A stretch of DNA of 64,000 nt from an uncultured Agrobacterium sp. (GTDB lineage: Bacteria > Pseudomonadota > Alphaproteobacteria > Rhizobiales > Rhizobiaceae). The stretch lies in the NCBI GenBank assembly GCA_913777615.1, contig CAJYTK010000013.1, positions 372,001 through 436,000 of the forward strand. The letters are read 5' to 3'. Positions 55,401 through 64,000 of this stretch are shown one piece after another. The notes under the pieces are model-generated. The model saw nothing but the letters and a program-made list of their open reading frames with translations, did no database searches and was not told where the DNA came from. Both the position numbers and the translations under genes were made by a program. The first letter of the stretch is position 1; every line of letters starts with the position of its first letter.

Positions 55401-56769
55401 TGCGGTAGCTTGGCGAATACATCGTCACCAGTTCCTCCGCAGCCGTCGGGTGCACGGCCATGGTGGCGTCGAAGTCGTCCTTGGTGCAACCGGCCTTCAG
55501 TGTAATGCCGAGAAGCTGCGCCATCTCACCGGCCTCATGCCCCAGAATATGTGCGCCGACGACCTTTCGATCGGCAGCGTTCACAAGAAGCTTCATGATC
55601 GTCTTTTCCTGACGACCGGAAAGCGTTGCCTTCATCGGGCGGAATTGCGCGCGGTACACCTCTACCTCTTCGAACTTCGAAGCCGCCTGCTCTTCCGAAA
55701 GCCCGACCGTGCCGATTTCGGGCTGGGAGAAGACGGCAGTCGCAATCAGATGATGATCGGGCTTTGTCGGGTTGTTCTTGAATTCCGTCTCGATGAAGCA
55801 CATCGCCTCATGAATGGCGACGGGCGTCAGCTGTACCCGATCGGTGACGTCGCCAAGCGCATAGATATGCGGGACAGTGGTGCGCGAATAGTCATCGACA
55901 ATGATCGCGCCCTTCTCATTGATCTCGACTCCTGCCTTTTCAAGCCCGAGCCCCTTGGTGTTGGGATCGCGACCAAGCGCCAGCATGACGAGACCAACAT
56001 GGACCGACGCGCCCTGCTTGGTGCGGGCCACGAAGCCGCCCGCCCCGTCCTTGCTCACGTCCTGGATCACGTCTTCGAGGATGATGCGGATGCCCTTGGC
56101 TTCCATCGCTTCATGCAGGCCCTTGCGCATGTCGCCGTCGAAGCCGTTCAGAATTTCCTTGCCGCGATAGATCAGCGTCGTCTCGACGCCAAGGCCATGG
56201 AAGATATTGGCGAATTCAACGGCGATGTAACCGCCGCCGGCAATCAGGATGGATTTCGGCAGCTCTTCCAGATGAAACGCTTCGTTGGAGGAAATTGTCA
56301 GTTCATGGCCTGGCAAGGATGTGTGAGCATTTGGCGTGCCGCCGACGGCAATGACGATGCGCTCTGCCGTCACCGTCTGTCCGGTGCTGAGAAGCTTTAT
56401 AGTGTGTGCATCGACAAGCTCTGCACGGCTATCGAAGATCTCGGCCTTGGCGTTTTCCAGACCCTTGCGGTAAAGACCCTCAAGGCGCTCGATTTCCTTG
56501 TCCTTGGCAGCAATCAGCTTTTTCCAGTCGAAGGTGCTCTCTCCGACAGTCCAGCCAAAACCCGCGGCATCCTCGAAATGCTCCGGATATTGGGAGGCGT
56601 ACACAAAAAGCTTCTTCGGAACGCAGCCTCTGATGACACAGGTGCCGCCGTACCGATATTCTTCAGCGATGCCGACCCGTTTCCCGAGCGATGCAGCGAC
56701 CCGGGCACTACGCACGCCACCCGATCCGCCGCCGATAACAAAAAGATCATAGTCGTAGGATGTCATCAT
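55378..56769 (-). CDS. gor: Glutathione-disulfide reductase
   Basis: A 463-residue FAD/NADPH disulfide reductase. The FAD motif GGGSGGVRSARVAA is followed by the redox pair in GGTCVIRGCVPKK. NADPH-binding and dimer domains follow, with HPTAAEELVTMY containing the catalytic His near the end. RGCVPKK is typical of bacterial Gor. Start at the first of two tandem ATGs after AGAGG. The order gor, DUF2059, rpiA, gph is usual in Rhizobiaceae. Confidence 0.96.
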   Translation of the reverse strand: MMTSYDYDLFVIGGGSGGVRSARVAASLGKRVGIAEEYRYGGTCVIRGCVPKKLFVYASQYPEHFEDAAGFGWTVGESTFDWKKLIAAKDKEIERLEGLYRKGLENAKAEIFDSRAELVDAHTIKLLSTGQTVTAERIVIAVGGTPNAHTSLPGHELTISSNEAFHLEELPKSILIAGGGYIAVEFANIFHGLGVETTLIYRGKEILNGFDGDMRKGLHEAMEAKGIRIILEDVIQDVSKDGAGGFVARTKQGASVHVGLVMLALGRDPNTKGLGLEKAGVEINEKGAIIVDDYSRTTVPHIYALGDVTDRVQLTPVAIHEAMCFIETEFKNNPTKPDHHLIATAVFSQPEIGTVGLSEEQAASKFEEVEVYRAQFRPMKATLSGRQEKTIMKLLVNAADRKVVGAHILGHEAGEMAQLLGITLKAGCTKDDFDATMAVHPTAAEELVTMYSPSYRIKNGERV

Positions 56770-56920
56770 AAACCTCTGTCGTCAGCCGGAGCGCGCAACG
56801 ACGGGAGGAAGAACATACCAGCCGCAGTCGAGCAAAATCAGTGCGTTAAGCGAAATTACGCATCCAGAGATACGCAGTGCCAAGGCATCATATGGATGAT
56901 CATATAGGTGTTAGACGCGG

Positions 56921-56953
56921 AAAAAGAAAAGCCCGGAATCTCTTCCGGGCTTT
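56921..56953 (-). terminator. Intrinsic terminator after the DUF2059 gene
   Basis: On the minus strand AAAGCCCGGAA-GAGA-TTCCGGGCTTT followed by TCTTTTT. A perfect 11-base stem, 28 bases beyond the stop codon. Confidence 0.85.
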
Positions 56954-56980
56954 GAAAAATACTGAATGATCACCGACCGA

Positions 56981-57580
56981 TCATGGCTTCGGCGCAGGAG
57001 CAGCAGCGGGAGCCGGAGCTGTGGCGCCTGGAGCGCCGCCGACATTGGCTTCGTTAGCAGGAAGCGGCTGAAGGTCTGCACCGGCGACCTTTTGAAGTTC
57101 GGACATGCTGGCCGAGTTCAGGTCACGGTTGATGCCAGCCGCCCAGATGTCGGCAGCCTTCATCAGTTCACGCGTGGCGATCGGACCGTCCTTCAGAAGC
57201 TTCTTACCGGCTTCGCTACCATAGAAGGCAGAGATGGCCTTCAACTCGTCGATCGAGAAGGCGCGTGCGTAGGTGAGTGCTGCTTCTTTTTCCAGGTCGG
57301 CACGACGAGGAGCCAGTTCAAGCGCCTTCGCGTCAACGGTTGCGGTGATCTGATCCTGGACATTCGGGGACGCCTGGATCAGCTCAGACTTCAGGCGCTC
57401 GGCAAGACCCGGCAGAATGTTATCAAAGCGATCCGTCACGCCGAGTGCGGTGATAGCCTGCTTTGCAGCGGCGATATGCTCTGCAGAAATTTCCTGCGCG
57501 CGCACGGCAGTGCCGAACACAAGCCCAGAAATAAGGATCGAAGCAGCGGCAGCTTTGCCCAGTCCCGCTAGTTTACCCAT
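56981..57580 (-). CDS. DUF2059 domain-containing exported protein
   Basis: A 199-residue protein with a signal peptide ending near VRAQ (residue 29) and a DUF2059 domain (about 75-150: ARAFSIDELKAISAFYGSEAG in part). The C-terminus is a low-complexity Ala-Pro tail. It is probably periplasmic; function unknown. I prefer the ATG at 57580 over the preceding TTG. The rpiA stop lies 17 bases upstream, so they may be cotranscribed, with the terminator after this gene. Confidence 0.88.
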   Translation of the reverse strand: MGKLAGLGKAAAASILISGLVFGTAVRAQEISAEHIAAAKQAITALGVTDRFDNILPGLAERLKSELIQASPNVQDQITATVDAKALELAPRRADLEKEAALTYARAFSIDELKAISAFYGSEAGKKLLKDGPIATRELMKAADIWAAGINRDLNSASMSELQKVAGADLQPLPANEANVGGAPGATAPAPAAAPAPKP

Positions 57581-57597
57581 CAACTCTCTCGCTCCTG

Positions 57598-58296
57598 TTA
57601 TACTGTCGCATGCATCACGCGGGCGCCGTCCGGTCCTGCGATGATGGCAAGCGATGCCAAATTAATGAAAAGTCCGTGCTCGACGACGCCTGGAATCGCA
57701 TGCAGCTGACGTGCCAGCGCTTCTGCATCAGGAATACGGCCAAATGATGCGTCGAAAATAAGATGACCGCCATCGGTCTTGAACGGTCCGTCTTCGGAAG
57801 AACGTAGTTTCAGCTCACCGGAAAGCCCCACTCTGGCCGCCAGTTTTTCGATAGCGATGCGGGTTGCAGCCATACCGAAAGCATTCACCTCGATGGGCAG
57901 CGGAAATGCGCCGAGCGTTTCCACGACCTTCGTCTGATCCGCAATCACGATCATGCGTGCCGACGCCGCCGCGACAATCTTTTCTCGCAACAGAGCTCCG
58001 CCGCCGCCCTTGACCAACCGAAGCGCATGATCGACTTCGTCGGCGCCATCGATCGTGAGATCGAGCTCTGGCAGTTCATCCAGGGACTTCAGTGGAACGC
58101 CAAGTTCGACGCACAGGCGCGCGGTGCGCTCCGAGGTGGGAACACCTTGAACCTTAAGACCGTTCGCCACCTTCTCGGCAAGCAGGCGAACGAATTCTTC
58201 CGCGGTAGAGCCCGTACCAATGCCCAGACGCATTCCGTCCTCGACATAGGTCAATGCTGCCTCTGCGGCCTTGATCTTCATTTGGCGGGCATCCAT
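57598..58296 (-). CDS. rpiA: Ribose-5-phosphate isomerase A
   Basis: A 232-residue isomerase that interconverts ribose-5-phosphate and ribulose-5-phosphate. Motifs [20 protein letters not shown] and [13 protein letters not shown] form the active site. The start at 58296 gives the standard length. Confidence 0.96.
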   Translation of the reverse strand: MDARQMKIKAAEAALTYVEDGMRLGIGTGSTAEEFVRLLAEKVANGLKVQGVPTSERTARLCVELGVPLKSLDELPELDLTIDGADEVDHALRLVKGGGGALLREKIVAAASARMIVIADQTKVVETLGAFPLPIEVNAFGMAATRIAIEKLAARVGLSGELKLRSSEDGPFKTDGGHLIFDASFGRIPDAEALARQLHAIPGVVEHGLFINLASLAIIAGPDGARVMHATV

Positions 58297-58634
58297 GCGC
58301 CTGCAACTCCGCTTTATATCATGGGCCATGCGCCTGTTGATCGCGCTTGTGCCCGTATGGTTTTGTGCAGCGGCGGGCCCGTTAGCAAGGTGCCGGACCG
58401 CTGCGACTGCGTGTGTTTACACGGCTCGAAACTCAAACGAAAGCCCCTTCTGCTGCTTCAAAATGAACCATTCAGTGGTTTCGTTCGAAATGAGATGGTG
58501 TGAGCGGGCAGGCAATCGAGGGCGAAACCTAAAGCTTTTGCGCACAAGTCCTCAATCCTGTCGAATTGGATTTCGATTTCCGCCCCGATGCGCTAGGTTC
58601 GCGCGATATTTGCCCCACAGACGAGGTTTCCTCT

Positions 58635-59324
58635 TTGACTTCACCCCTTGTTATATTCGATCTCGACGGCACGCTCGTCGATACGGCTCCGGACCTGATC
58701 GACAGCCTGAACCACACCATTGCTGCTGCGGGCCTTGCACCCGTCACCTTCAACGATCTGACCCATCTGGTTGGCCAGGGTGTTCGTGTGATGGTCCAAC
58801 GCGCCTTCGCGCTCAGGAACAAAGAGTTGCCGGAGGAGGACGTCGAGCCGCTGCACGAGCGCTTCATCGCCCATTACAGAGAGGAGATGCCGGGACAAAG
58901 CAAGCCTTATCCCGGCGTTCCAGACGCACTGGCTCGCCTCGCCGCGGAAGGTTTCAGCCTCGCCGTCTGCACCAACAAGACATCCGTTCTAGCCATCCCG
59001 CTGCTGGAAAAACTGGGACTGAAGGATCGCTTTTCCACCATTACCTGCGGCGATACGTTTGAATGGCGCAAACCGGATGCCCGCCATATTCTTGGTACGA
59101 TCGAGAAGGCTGGCTGCGATCCGGCTCGCAGCGTAATGGTGGGTGACAGTGTCAACGACATTCTGGCGGCCAAGAACGCCAAGATTCCCGCTATCGGCGT
59201 GACCTTCGGCTACACCGACGTTCCCATGGCAGAGCTTGGGCCGGATGTGACGATAGACAGCTTCGATGCGCTGGATGCAGGGCTTGTGGAGAGGCTTCTG
59301 AAATCGCGGGCAAATGCGGCGTGA
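58635..59324 (+). CDS. gph: Phosphoglycolate phosphatase
   Basis: A 229-residue HAD-family phosphatase: motif I FDLDGTLVDT, motif II CTNKT, motif III Lys in WRKPDARH and motif IV VGDSVNDI. It dephosphorylates 2-phosphoglycolate. No ATG lies near the family start; a TTG at 58635 with GAGG upstream gives MTSPLVIFDLDG, the expected N-terminus. The 338 bases between it and divergent rpiA hold no other gene I can support. Confidence 0.92.
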   Translation: MTSPLVIFDLDGTLVDTAPDLIDSLNHTIAAAGLAPVTFNDLTHLVGQGVRVMVQRAFALRNKELPEEDVEPLHERFIAHYREEMPGQSKPYPGVPDALARLAAEGFSLAVCTNKTSVLAIPLLEKLGLKDRFSTITCGDTFEWRKPDARHILGTIEKAGCDPARSVMVGDSVNDILAAKNAKIPAIGVTFGYTDVPMAELGPDVTIDSFDALDAGLVERLLKSRANAA

Positions 59325-59435
59325 CGTAATCGCCTGGAGCATGTCGCGCAAAGTGCAACAGTTTTGCATCCAAGACAGGCGATGAAACAGTCTCTAAGCG
59401 AATCTGAAAGATCGAGGCACACGTAAAATGCCACC

Positions 59436-59463
59436 ATCCCCGGCCTTCTGCCGGGGATTTTTT
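59436..59463 (+). terminator. Intrinsic terminator of gph
   Basis: Stem ATCCCCGG/CCGGGGAT, seven-base loop, followed by six T. It is separate from the rpsD terminator just downstream. Confidence 0.85.
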
Positions 59464-59474
59464 GTATCACACGC

Positions 59475-59507
59475 AAAAAAGCCGGCCACAGGGACCGGCT
59501 TTTTTTT
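59475..59507. terminator. Bidirectional terminator at the rpsD 3' end
   Basis: AAAAAAGCCGG and CCGGCTTTTTT flank a nine-base loop, giving a T-run on both strands. It lies 19 bases after the rpsD stop and also backs up the gph terminator. Confidence 0.88.
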
Positions 59508-59525
59508 GCAAAACTTGAACGCGAA

Positions 59526-60143
59526 TTAACGCGAGTAGAATTCGACGACCAGATGCGGTTCCATGATGACGGCGTAAGGCACGTCAGCAAGAGCCGGTAC
59601 GCGAGCGAAGGTCGCGGTCATCTTGTTATGATCGACTTCGATGTAGTCCGGAACGTCGCGTTCTGCGAGCTGAACAGCTTCGAGAACGATTGCGAGCTGC
59701 TTGGACTTCTGGCGAACTTCGATAACGTCGCCGACCTTGCAACGGTACGAACCGATGTTGACGCGAACGCCGTTAACCGTGACGTGGCCATGGTTTACGA
59801 ACTGGCGAGCCGCGAAAACGGTCGGTACGAACTTGGCGCGGTAGACGATGGCGTCCAGACGCGACTCGAGCAGGCCGATCAGGTTCTCGGAGGTGTCGCC
59901 CTTGCGGCGGTTAGCTTCGTCGTAGGTCGCACGGAACTGCTTTTCGCGCAGTTCGCCGTAGTAACCCTTCAGCTTCTGCTTGGCGCGCAGCTGCGTACCG
60001 AAGTCAGACATCTTGCCCTTACGGCGCTGGCCGTGCTGGCCTGGGCCGTATTCGCGACGGTTGACCGGGGACTTCGGACGGCCCCAGATGTTTTCGCCCA
60101 TACGGCGGTCAATTTTGTACTTGGACGATTCGCGCTTGCTCAT
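59526..60143 (-). CDS. rpsD: 30S ribosomal protein S4
   Basis: A 205-residue ribosomal protein. The N-terminal domain has [18 protein letters not shown], and the S4 RNA-binding domain (about 95-160) contains [14 protein letters not shown] and [17 protein letters not shown]. It starts 30S assembly by binding 16S rRNA. It stands alone, outside the large ribosomal protein operons, as in rhizobia. A strong promoter lies about 220 bases upstream, leaving a long 5' leader. Confidence 0.98.
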   Translation of the reverse strand: MSKRESSKYKIDRRMGENIWGRPKSPVNRREYGPGQHGQRRKGKMSDFGTQLRAKQKLKGYYGELREKQFRATYDEANRRKGDTSENLIGLLESRLDAIVYRAKFVPTVFAARQFVNHGHVTVNGVRVNIGSYRCKVGDVIEVRQKSKQLAIVLEAVQLAERDVPDYIEVDHNKMTATFARVPALADVPYAVIMEPHLVVEFYSR

Positions 60144-60361
60144 CGCATTTCCTTTTCAACAGTTTGCACCGGTCTGTTGCCAAACCGGGTGAAGGAAACA
60201 CGCCCTCCTCTGAGACCCGATTAGGAACCTCTGACAGGCTTCTCACATGCGAGATGGAGAAACCACGGGACATGTCGGTGATATTGACCGCCGAACGTCA
60301 GTGACTTACTGCAAGGCAGTCAACGAAACACACCGGACATTTCTGCCCGGCGTTGATGGGG

Positions 60362-60390
60362 CTTCTAGGGTCGCTTCATAAAAATGTCAA
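60362..60390 (-). promoter_or_regulatory. Sigma-70 type promoter for rpsD
   Basis: On the minus strand TTGACA (60385-60390), 17-base spacer, TAGAAG (60362-60367). Transcription would begin near 60355, giving a leader of about 210 bases before rpsD. On the opposite strand, TTGATG (60353-60358) and CATAAA (60377-60382), 18 bases apart, could form an overlapping divergent promoter for the structured transcript upstream of the TerC gene. Confidence 0.55.
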
Positions 60391-60401
60391 CGACAAAAAA
60401 T

Positions 60402-60528
60402 GAAGACGCCCCTTGAAACCGTAGCCGATCCTCCCATTTCATTCGGGTGATCAGGACTCGGGCCCCTCTGGCGTATTACCGGACAATACGCGATGTCGAG
60501 TCTCCAAGGTTGGGGCGCGTCTTTTTTT
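60402..60528 (+). ncRNA. Structured RNA ending in a U-run, upstream of the TerC gene (sRNA or regulatory leader)
   Basis: About 127 bases that fold as a multi-branch unit. A closing stem pairs GACGC-CCC (60405-60412) with GGG-c-GCGTC (60513-60521) and is followed at once by seven T. Inside lie CCGA/TCGG with a loop containing CCTCCC (60425-60446), GGACTCG/CGAGTC, and GCGTATT/AATACGC (60471-60491). The U-run after a closed stem is terminator-like. It could be an independent small RNA or a termination-type leader of the TerC gene 52 bases downstream. It does not show the GGGGAGUA core of the yybP-ykoY manganese riboswitch often found before terC. Confidence 0.5.
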
Positions 60529-60580
60529 CCATCACGTTTCCCGACCATTGAGCCAACCTCGTCCGGACAAAGGTTGACTG

Positions 60581-61570
60581 ATGGACTTTCTGTTTACGGA
60601 TTTTCTCGGTACCCCCACATGGATGTGGGGCATTTTCATCACCCTCGTTCTAGGCCTTTTGGCGCTGGATCTTGGTGTTCTGCATAAGAACTCCAAGGAA
60701 ATCGGCATCAAGGAAAGCCTTTTGATGTCGGGCTTCTACATTGCAATCGGCCTGGCCTTCGGTGGATGGATCTGGTTCCAGTCCGGCCAGCAGCCGGCCA
60801 TGGAATATGTGACGGGCTTCGTTGTGGAAAAAAGCCTGGCGATGGACAACATCTTCATCATCGCCATGATTTTCTCCTACTTCTCAATCCCGCGCCAATA
60901 CCAGCACCGCGTCCTGCTCTGGGGCATTCTCGGCGTCATCGTCCTTCGCGGCATCATGATTGCCGCTGGCGCTGCAATTGTCGAAAACTTCCACTGGGTT
61001 CTCTATCTCTTCGCGGCCTTCCTGGTGTTTACCGGCATCAAGATGCTGTTTTCCAGCGGCCACGACGAACAGGATATCGGCAAAAATCCGATCCTGAACT
61101 TCTTGCGCGCACGACTGCCGGTTACCGACAGGCTTCACGAGGAGCGTTTCTTCGTCAAGCAGCCTGACGCAAAGACCGGCAAGCTCAAGACGTTCGTGAC
61201 GCCGCTGTTCCTCGCGCTTGTGATGGTAGAAATTGCCGACCTGATCTTCGCGGTCGACTCGATCCCGGCGATCTTCGCGATCACCACCGACCCTTTCATT
61301 GTCTACACGTCGAACATCTTCGCGATCCTTGGACTGCGCGCACTCTACTTTGCGCTCGCTGCCCTGATCCACCGCTTCGCTTATCTGAAGTACGCTTTGG
61401 CTGCGGTGCTGGTCTTCGTCGGTTCCAAGATCTTCGTGGCAGACATGCTGGGTATTGCAAAGATCCCGCCTGCCGTATCTCTGGGCGTGACCGTGGCTAT
61501 CCTTCTTACGGGTATTGTCGGTTCTCTGCTTGCGACGAAGGACGACAAGAAGGTTATCGAAGAACGGTAA
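60581..61570 (+). CDS. TerC family membrane protein (Alx-like)
   Basis: A 329-residue protein with eight or nine membrane helices and the TerC motif VMVEIADLIFAVDSIPAIFA (about residues 216-236) with conserved acidic residues. TerC/Alx proteins are linked to manganese export and metal supply for exported enzymes; older names refer to tellurium resistance. A structured RNA with a terminator-like end lies just upstream. Confidence 0.92.
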   Translation: MDFLFTDFLGTPTWMWGIFITLVLGLLALDLGVLHKNSKEIGIKESLLMSGFYIAIGLAFGGWIWFQSGQQPAMEYVTGFVVEKSLAMDNIFIIAMIFSYFSIPRQYQHRVLLWGILGVIVLRGIMIAAGAAIVENFHWVLYLFAAFLVFTGIKMLFSSGHDEQDIGKNPILNFLRARLPVTDRLHEERFFVKQPDAKTGKLKTFVTPLFLALVMVEIADLIFAVDSIPAIFAITTDPFIVYTSNIFAILGLRALYFALAALIHRFAYLKYALAAVLVFVGSKIFVADMLGIAKIPPAVSLGVTVAILLTGIVGSLLATKDDKKVIEER

Positions 61571-61687
61571 GGGCTTCGCTTTTGACGGCAGAGCGCCGTG
61601 CGTCCTCCCGGACGTACGGCGCTTGTTTCAATCCAGACATGTCTCTGCGAAAATCTGATTCCTCGGTGCGCAAACCAGTTCGCGGCG

Positions 61688-63205
61688 TCACTCCGCTGCC
61701 AGACTCATATCTCCATCCGGTGCATCCGCATCGCCCGGCGCCGTCTTGGCGTCTAGGTCCGGAAAGGCGACTATGCGCTTGCCGGTGAAGTCGGCATGAA
61801 CCACCACCAGTTCCTTCTCCTCGAAGTAACCGAGCAGCCGTCTTGCGCGGCGTGCCGAATGTGTGCCGTAGGCGCGTGCGATTCTTGCATCCGAGGGACA
61901 CGGCTCTTGCGCAAGCGCGGCCTTGACCAGAAGCAGAAAGACGCCTTGCAGGTCGTCCGACACGCTTCTCGAAAGCTCCAACGCCTTTTGCCAATTCTCA
62001 CTTGCAGCCAGCTCCACATCCACGCCCGAGCGGGTGATGGCGATCTGGCGGCGAAACTCCGAAAGCGCCATTGGCGTGCCAGGTATGCGGCGCATCCGAG
62101 CGCGAACGAGGAAGTCCTGATAGAGGACTGCATCGGTGCGATAGGCCGATTGCGGATCGTCGAGAATTTCTGTCAAAACGGCGGTGATCTTTTCCTCGCG
62201 CTCCTCCGGTGTCAGTTCCGGCTGGCTCGAACGCGAAGGTTGCTCGGAAGCAGGCGCGATGGCGGCAGGCGTCGAGCGTGAGAGCTCCGCGAGAATATCG
62301 GTTGTAGGGCGAGGAGCCGGCGGTGTGCGACGGACGACAGGACGATTGAACTCTTCCGGGTCCGGCGTGAAGATCAAGTCTTCCACATCCTGGGGCGCAT
62401 CCGGCAGCGGCATGAGCTTTGGCGATGACGAACGTGCCGATGTTTCCACCGGACCGATGACGATCGGCAGCGGGCGTCTCGACAGGGCCGGGCCGAGGGC
62501 CACGAAATTGCCGCGCTGAAGATCGCGAAACATTTCCGCTTGGCGACGGTCCATGCCGAGGAGATCTGCGGCGCGCGCCATATCGATATCGAGGAAGGTA
62601 CGGCCCATCAGGAAGTTGGAGGCTTCAGCCGCGACATTCTTGGCGAGCTTGGCCAATCTCTGTGTGGCGATCACGCCCGCGAGGCCGCGTTTGCGCCCGC
62701 GGCACATCAGGTTTGTCATCGCGCCCAATGAGGCTTTGCGCGCGTCTTCCGTCACCTCGCCGCCGACGGAGGGCGCAAACATCTGTGCTTCGTCGACCAC
62801 CACCAGCACCGGATACCAATATTCACGATCGGCGTCGAACATGCCATTGAGGAAAGCGGCGGCAGCACGCATCTGTTGTTCGATGTCCAGTCCCTCAAGC
62901 GTCAGGACACATGACACGCGATGCTGACGAATGCGATTAGCAATGCCTGCAAGCTCCGCTTCAGTACGCTCACCATCCACCACGACATGACCAAACTTGT
63001 CGGACAAAGTGACGAAATCGCCCTCGGGATCGATGATCACCTGCTGCACCCAGGGTGCGGATTGCTCCAGCAGGCGACGCAGAAGATGCGACTTTCCGGA
63101 ACCGGAATTGCCCTGCACCAGTAAACGCGTGGCAAGCAATTCCTCGATATCGAGCTTGGCACTCTGCCCGCCCGAAAGCGTTCCCATGTCGATACCGACC
63201 TGCAC
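61688..63205 (-). CDS. HerA-like ATPase (DUF87 domain)
   Basis: A roughly 505-residue FtsK/HerA-type ATPase. Walker A is GNSGSGKSH and Walker B VLVVVDEAQMF, followed by RKRGLAGVIATQRLAKL, a typical HerA segment. After about residue 260 comes a Pro- and Ser-rich linker and a C-terminal domain (about 330-500) that may be a winged helix. HerA proteins usually pump DNA with the NurA nuclease, but none is nearby. The GTG at 63205 follows AGGGAAG; the ATG at 63187 is also possible. Confidence 0.82.
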   Translation of the reverse strand: MQVGIDMGTLSGGQSAKLDIEELLATRLLVQGNSGSGKSHLLRRLLEQSAPWVQQVIIDPEGDFVTLSDKFGHVVVDGERTEAELAGIANRIRQHRVSCVLTLEGLDIEQQMRAAAAFLNGMFDADREYWYPVLVVVDEAQMFAPSVGGEVTEDARKASLGAMTNLMCRGRKRGLAGVIATQRLAKLAKNVAAEASNFLMGRTFLDIDMARAADLLGMDRRQAEMFRDLQRGNFVALGPALSRRPLPIVIGPVETSARSSSPKLMPLPDAPQDVEDLIFTPDPEEFNRPVVRRTPPAPRPTTDILAELSRSTPAAIAPASEQPSRSSQPELTPEEREEKITAVLTEILDDPQSAYRTDAVLYQDFLVRARMRRIPGTPMALSEFRRQIAITRSGVDVELAASENWQKALELSRSVSDDLQGVFLLLVKAALAQEPCPSDARIARAYGTHSARRARRLLGYFEEKELVVVHADFTGKRIVAFPDLDAKTAPGDADAPDGDMSLAAE

Positions 63206-63342
63206 TTGTACACTTCCCTGCACTGCTATGAACGAAGGTGCCGATTCATTGAACGGCGAACACTCTCTTTACCAAAGTTTTACTCAAAAGCCCGGACGCA
63301 TCGCAACAATGCACAGGGAATTGAGAAACTCATTGCTGTTCA

Positions 63343-64000
63343 TCACGCGGTACCAGAGCGCGTGCGACCGAAGGAGAGGCGGCGGCCAAAAACGTTCAGC
63401 GCCAAACCTGCGACAACGAGAGCGCTACCAACGATTTCCAGAACCGTGATGTGTTCGGAGAAGGCGAAGTATGCACCCATAAATCCGACGATCGGCACCA
63501 GCAGTGAAAACGGAGCCACGGTTCCCGCCGGATAGCGCAGCAACAAAAAGCTCCAGATCCCTGCGCCAATGATCGTTGCACCATAGGCCATGTAGGCAAC
63601 GACGCCTACCGTCATCATGTTGGCGTTGGCCAGACCGTCGCGGATCGCTTGCGGGCCTTCGAGCATCAACGAAAGCGCAATCAATGGCAGCACGGGCGCA
63701 AGGCTCGTCCATGCCACGAAGGAGATGGCGTTCACCCGACCAACCTTGCGATTGACGATATTGCCGATCGCCCAGCTGAAGGCCGCGCCGACACACATTA
63801 GCAGGGGAACGAGGGCCGTTAGCTCCAGACGTTCCAGAGCGATCACCGCAAGGCCTGAAAAAGCGACAGCTGCGCCAGCAATATGGGACTTCAGCGGGAT
63901 TTCACCCAGCAACGTGACGGCGAGCGCCATGGTGAAGAACGCCTGCGACTGCATAACGAGTGAAGCAAGCCCGGCAGGCAGCCCCCACTTGATGGCCGTA
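63343..64000 (-). CDS. EamA family (DMT superfamily) transporter, partial, 5' end off window
   Basis: The C-terminal 218 residues of a ten-helix drug/metabolite transporter; the start lies beyond the right edge. At the edge the frame reads AIKWGLPAGLASLVMQSQAF, the EamA signature at the middle of the first half. It probably exports amino acid-related metabolites such as O-acetylserine or cysteine; substrate not determined. Confidence 0.87.
   Translation of the reverse strand, partial: TAIKWGLPAGLASLVMQSQAFFTMALAVTLLGEIPLKSHIAGAAVAFSGLAVIALERLELTALVPLLMCVGAAFSWAIGNIVNRKVGRVNAISFVAWTSLAPVLPLIALSLMLEGPQAIRDGLANANMMTVGVVAYMAYGATIIGAGIWSFLLLRYPAGTVAPFSLLVPIVGFMGAYFAFSEHITVLEIVGSALVVAGLALNVFGRRLSFGRTRSGTA

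Noticed and set aside
60402-60528. Standard yybP-ykoY manganese riboswitch before the TerC gene
   Set aside because: The conserved GGGGAGUA core was not found, so I report only an unassigned structured RNA.

Overview
This window is chromosomal DNA of an alphaproteobacterium of the family Rhizobiaceae, most like the Agrobacterium/Rhizobium group. The evidence is a complete acpXL-fabZ-fabF2-fabF1-adh-lpxXL cluster (very-long-chain fatty acid addition to lipid A), a phosphatidylcholine synthase, fixNOQP and fixGHI operons, an FnrN-type regulator, class I poly-hydroxyalkanoate synthase and a run of rhizobial housekeeping genes. There is no insertion sequence, prophage, integrase, CRISPR array, rRNA operon or replication origin that I can see; one tRNA gene (Lys, UUU) is present. 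Coding density is high and both strands are used.

Layout. 1-7.6 kb: microaerobic respiration. The cbb3 oxidase operon ccoNOQP and the assembly operon fixGHI (fixI runs off the left edge) are both on the minus strand, and each is preceded by a perfect FNR/FixK palindrome. Two small plus-strand genes sit between them; the first is broken by an in-frame amber codon. 7.7-14.5 kb: cobinamide kinase, two membrane proteins (DUF599 and DUF1624), a GAF-GGDEF-EAL protein with a dead cyclase site, a MerR regulator with a palindromic operator, and MgtE. 14.8-18.7 kb: a tightly coupled trio (FdhF/YdeP-type molybdopterin oxidoreductase, winged-helix protein, peptide-deformylase-like protein lacking metal ligands), OsmC and a 55-residue membrane protein. 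18.8-23.6 kb: a BMP-type nucleoside/purine ABC transporter. 23.7-27.6 kb: pcs, a UbiH-like hydroxylase, an AEC transporter and CcdA.

27.7-33.2 kb: tRNA-Lys, hom, an AlaC-like aminotransferase, a nucleoside hydrolase and a TSUP transporter. 33.2-34.9 kb: two paralogous PAS-only proteins. 35.1-40.8 kb: the lipid A long-chain fatty acid cluster. 41-43.2 kb: hemN and fnrN, divergent around a shared anaerobox. This ties the heme and regulator genes to the cbb3 operons at the left end: FnrN probably senses low oxygen, switches on the oxidase, its assembly factors and oxygen-independent heme synthesis. 43.2-50.1 kb: a tiny predicted secreted peptide, a SulP transporter with a structured leader, a SHOCT lipoprotein, phaC, sfsA, map and radC. 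50.4-52.6 kb: a TadE/TadG pair away from any tad cluster. 52.6-60.1 kb: class II DAHP synthase, a LysR regulator, glutathione reductase, a DUF2059 protein, rpiA, gph and rpsD. 60.4-64 kb: a structured transcript ending in a U-run just before a TerC-family gene, then a HerA-like ATPase and a partial EamA transporter.

Most of the window is ordinary core chromosome. The parts that deserve attention are the FdhF/winged-helix/pseudo-deformylase operon, the FabF2 chain-length-factor-like synthase, the structured RNA in front of the TerC gene, the tandem PAS proteins and the amber-interrupted gene between the fix operons.
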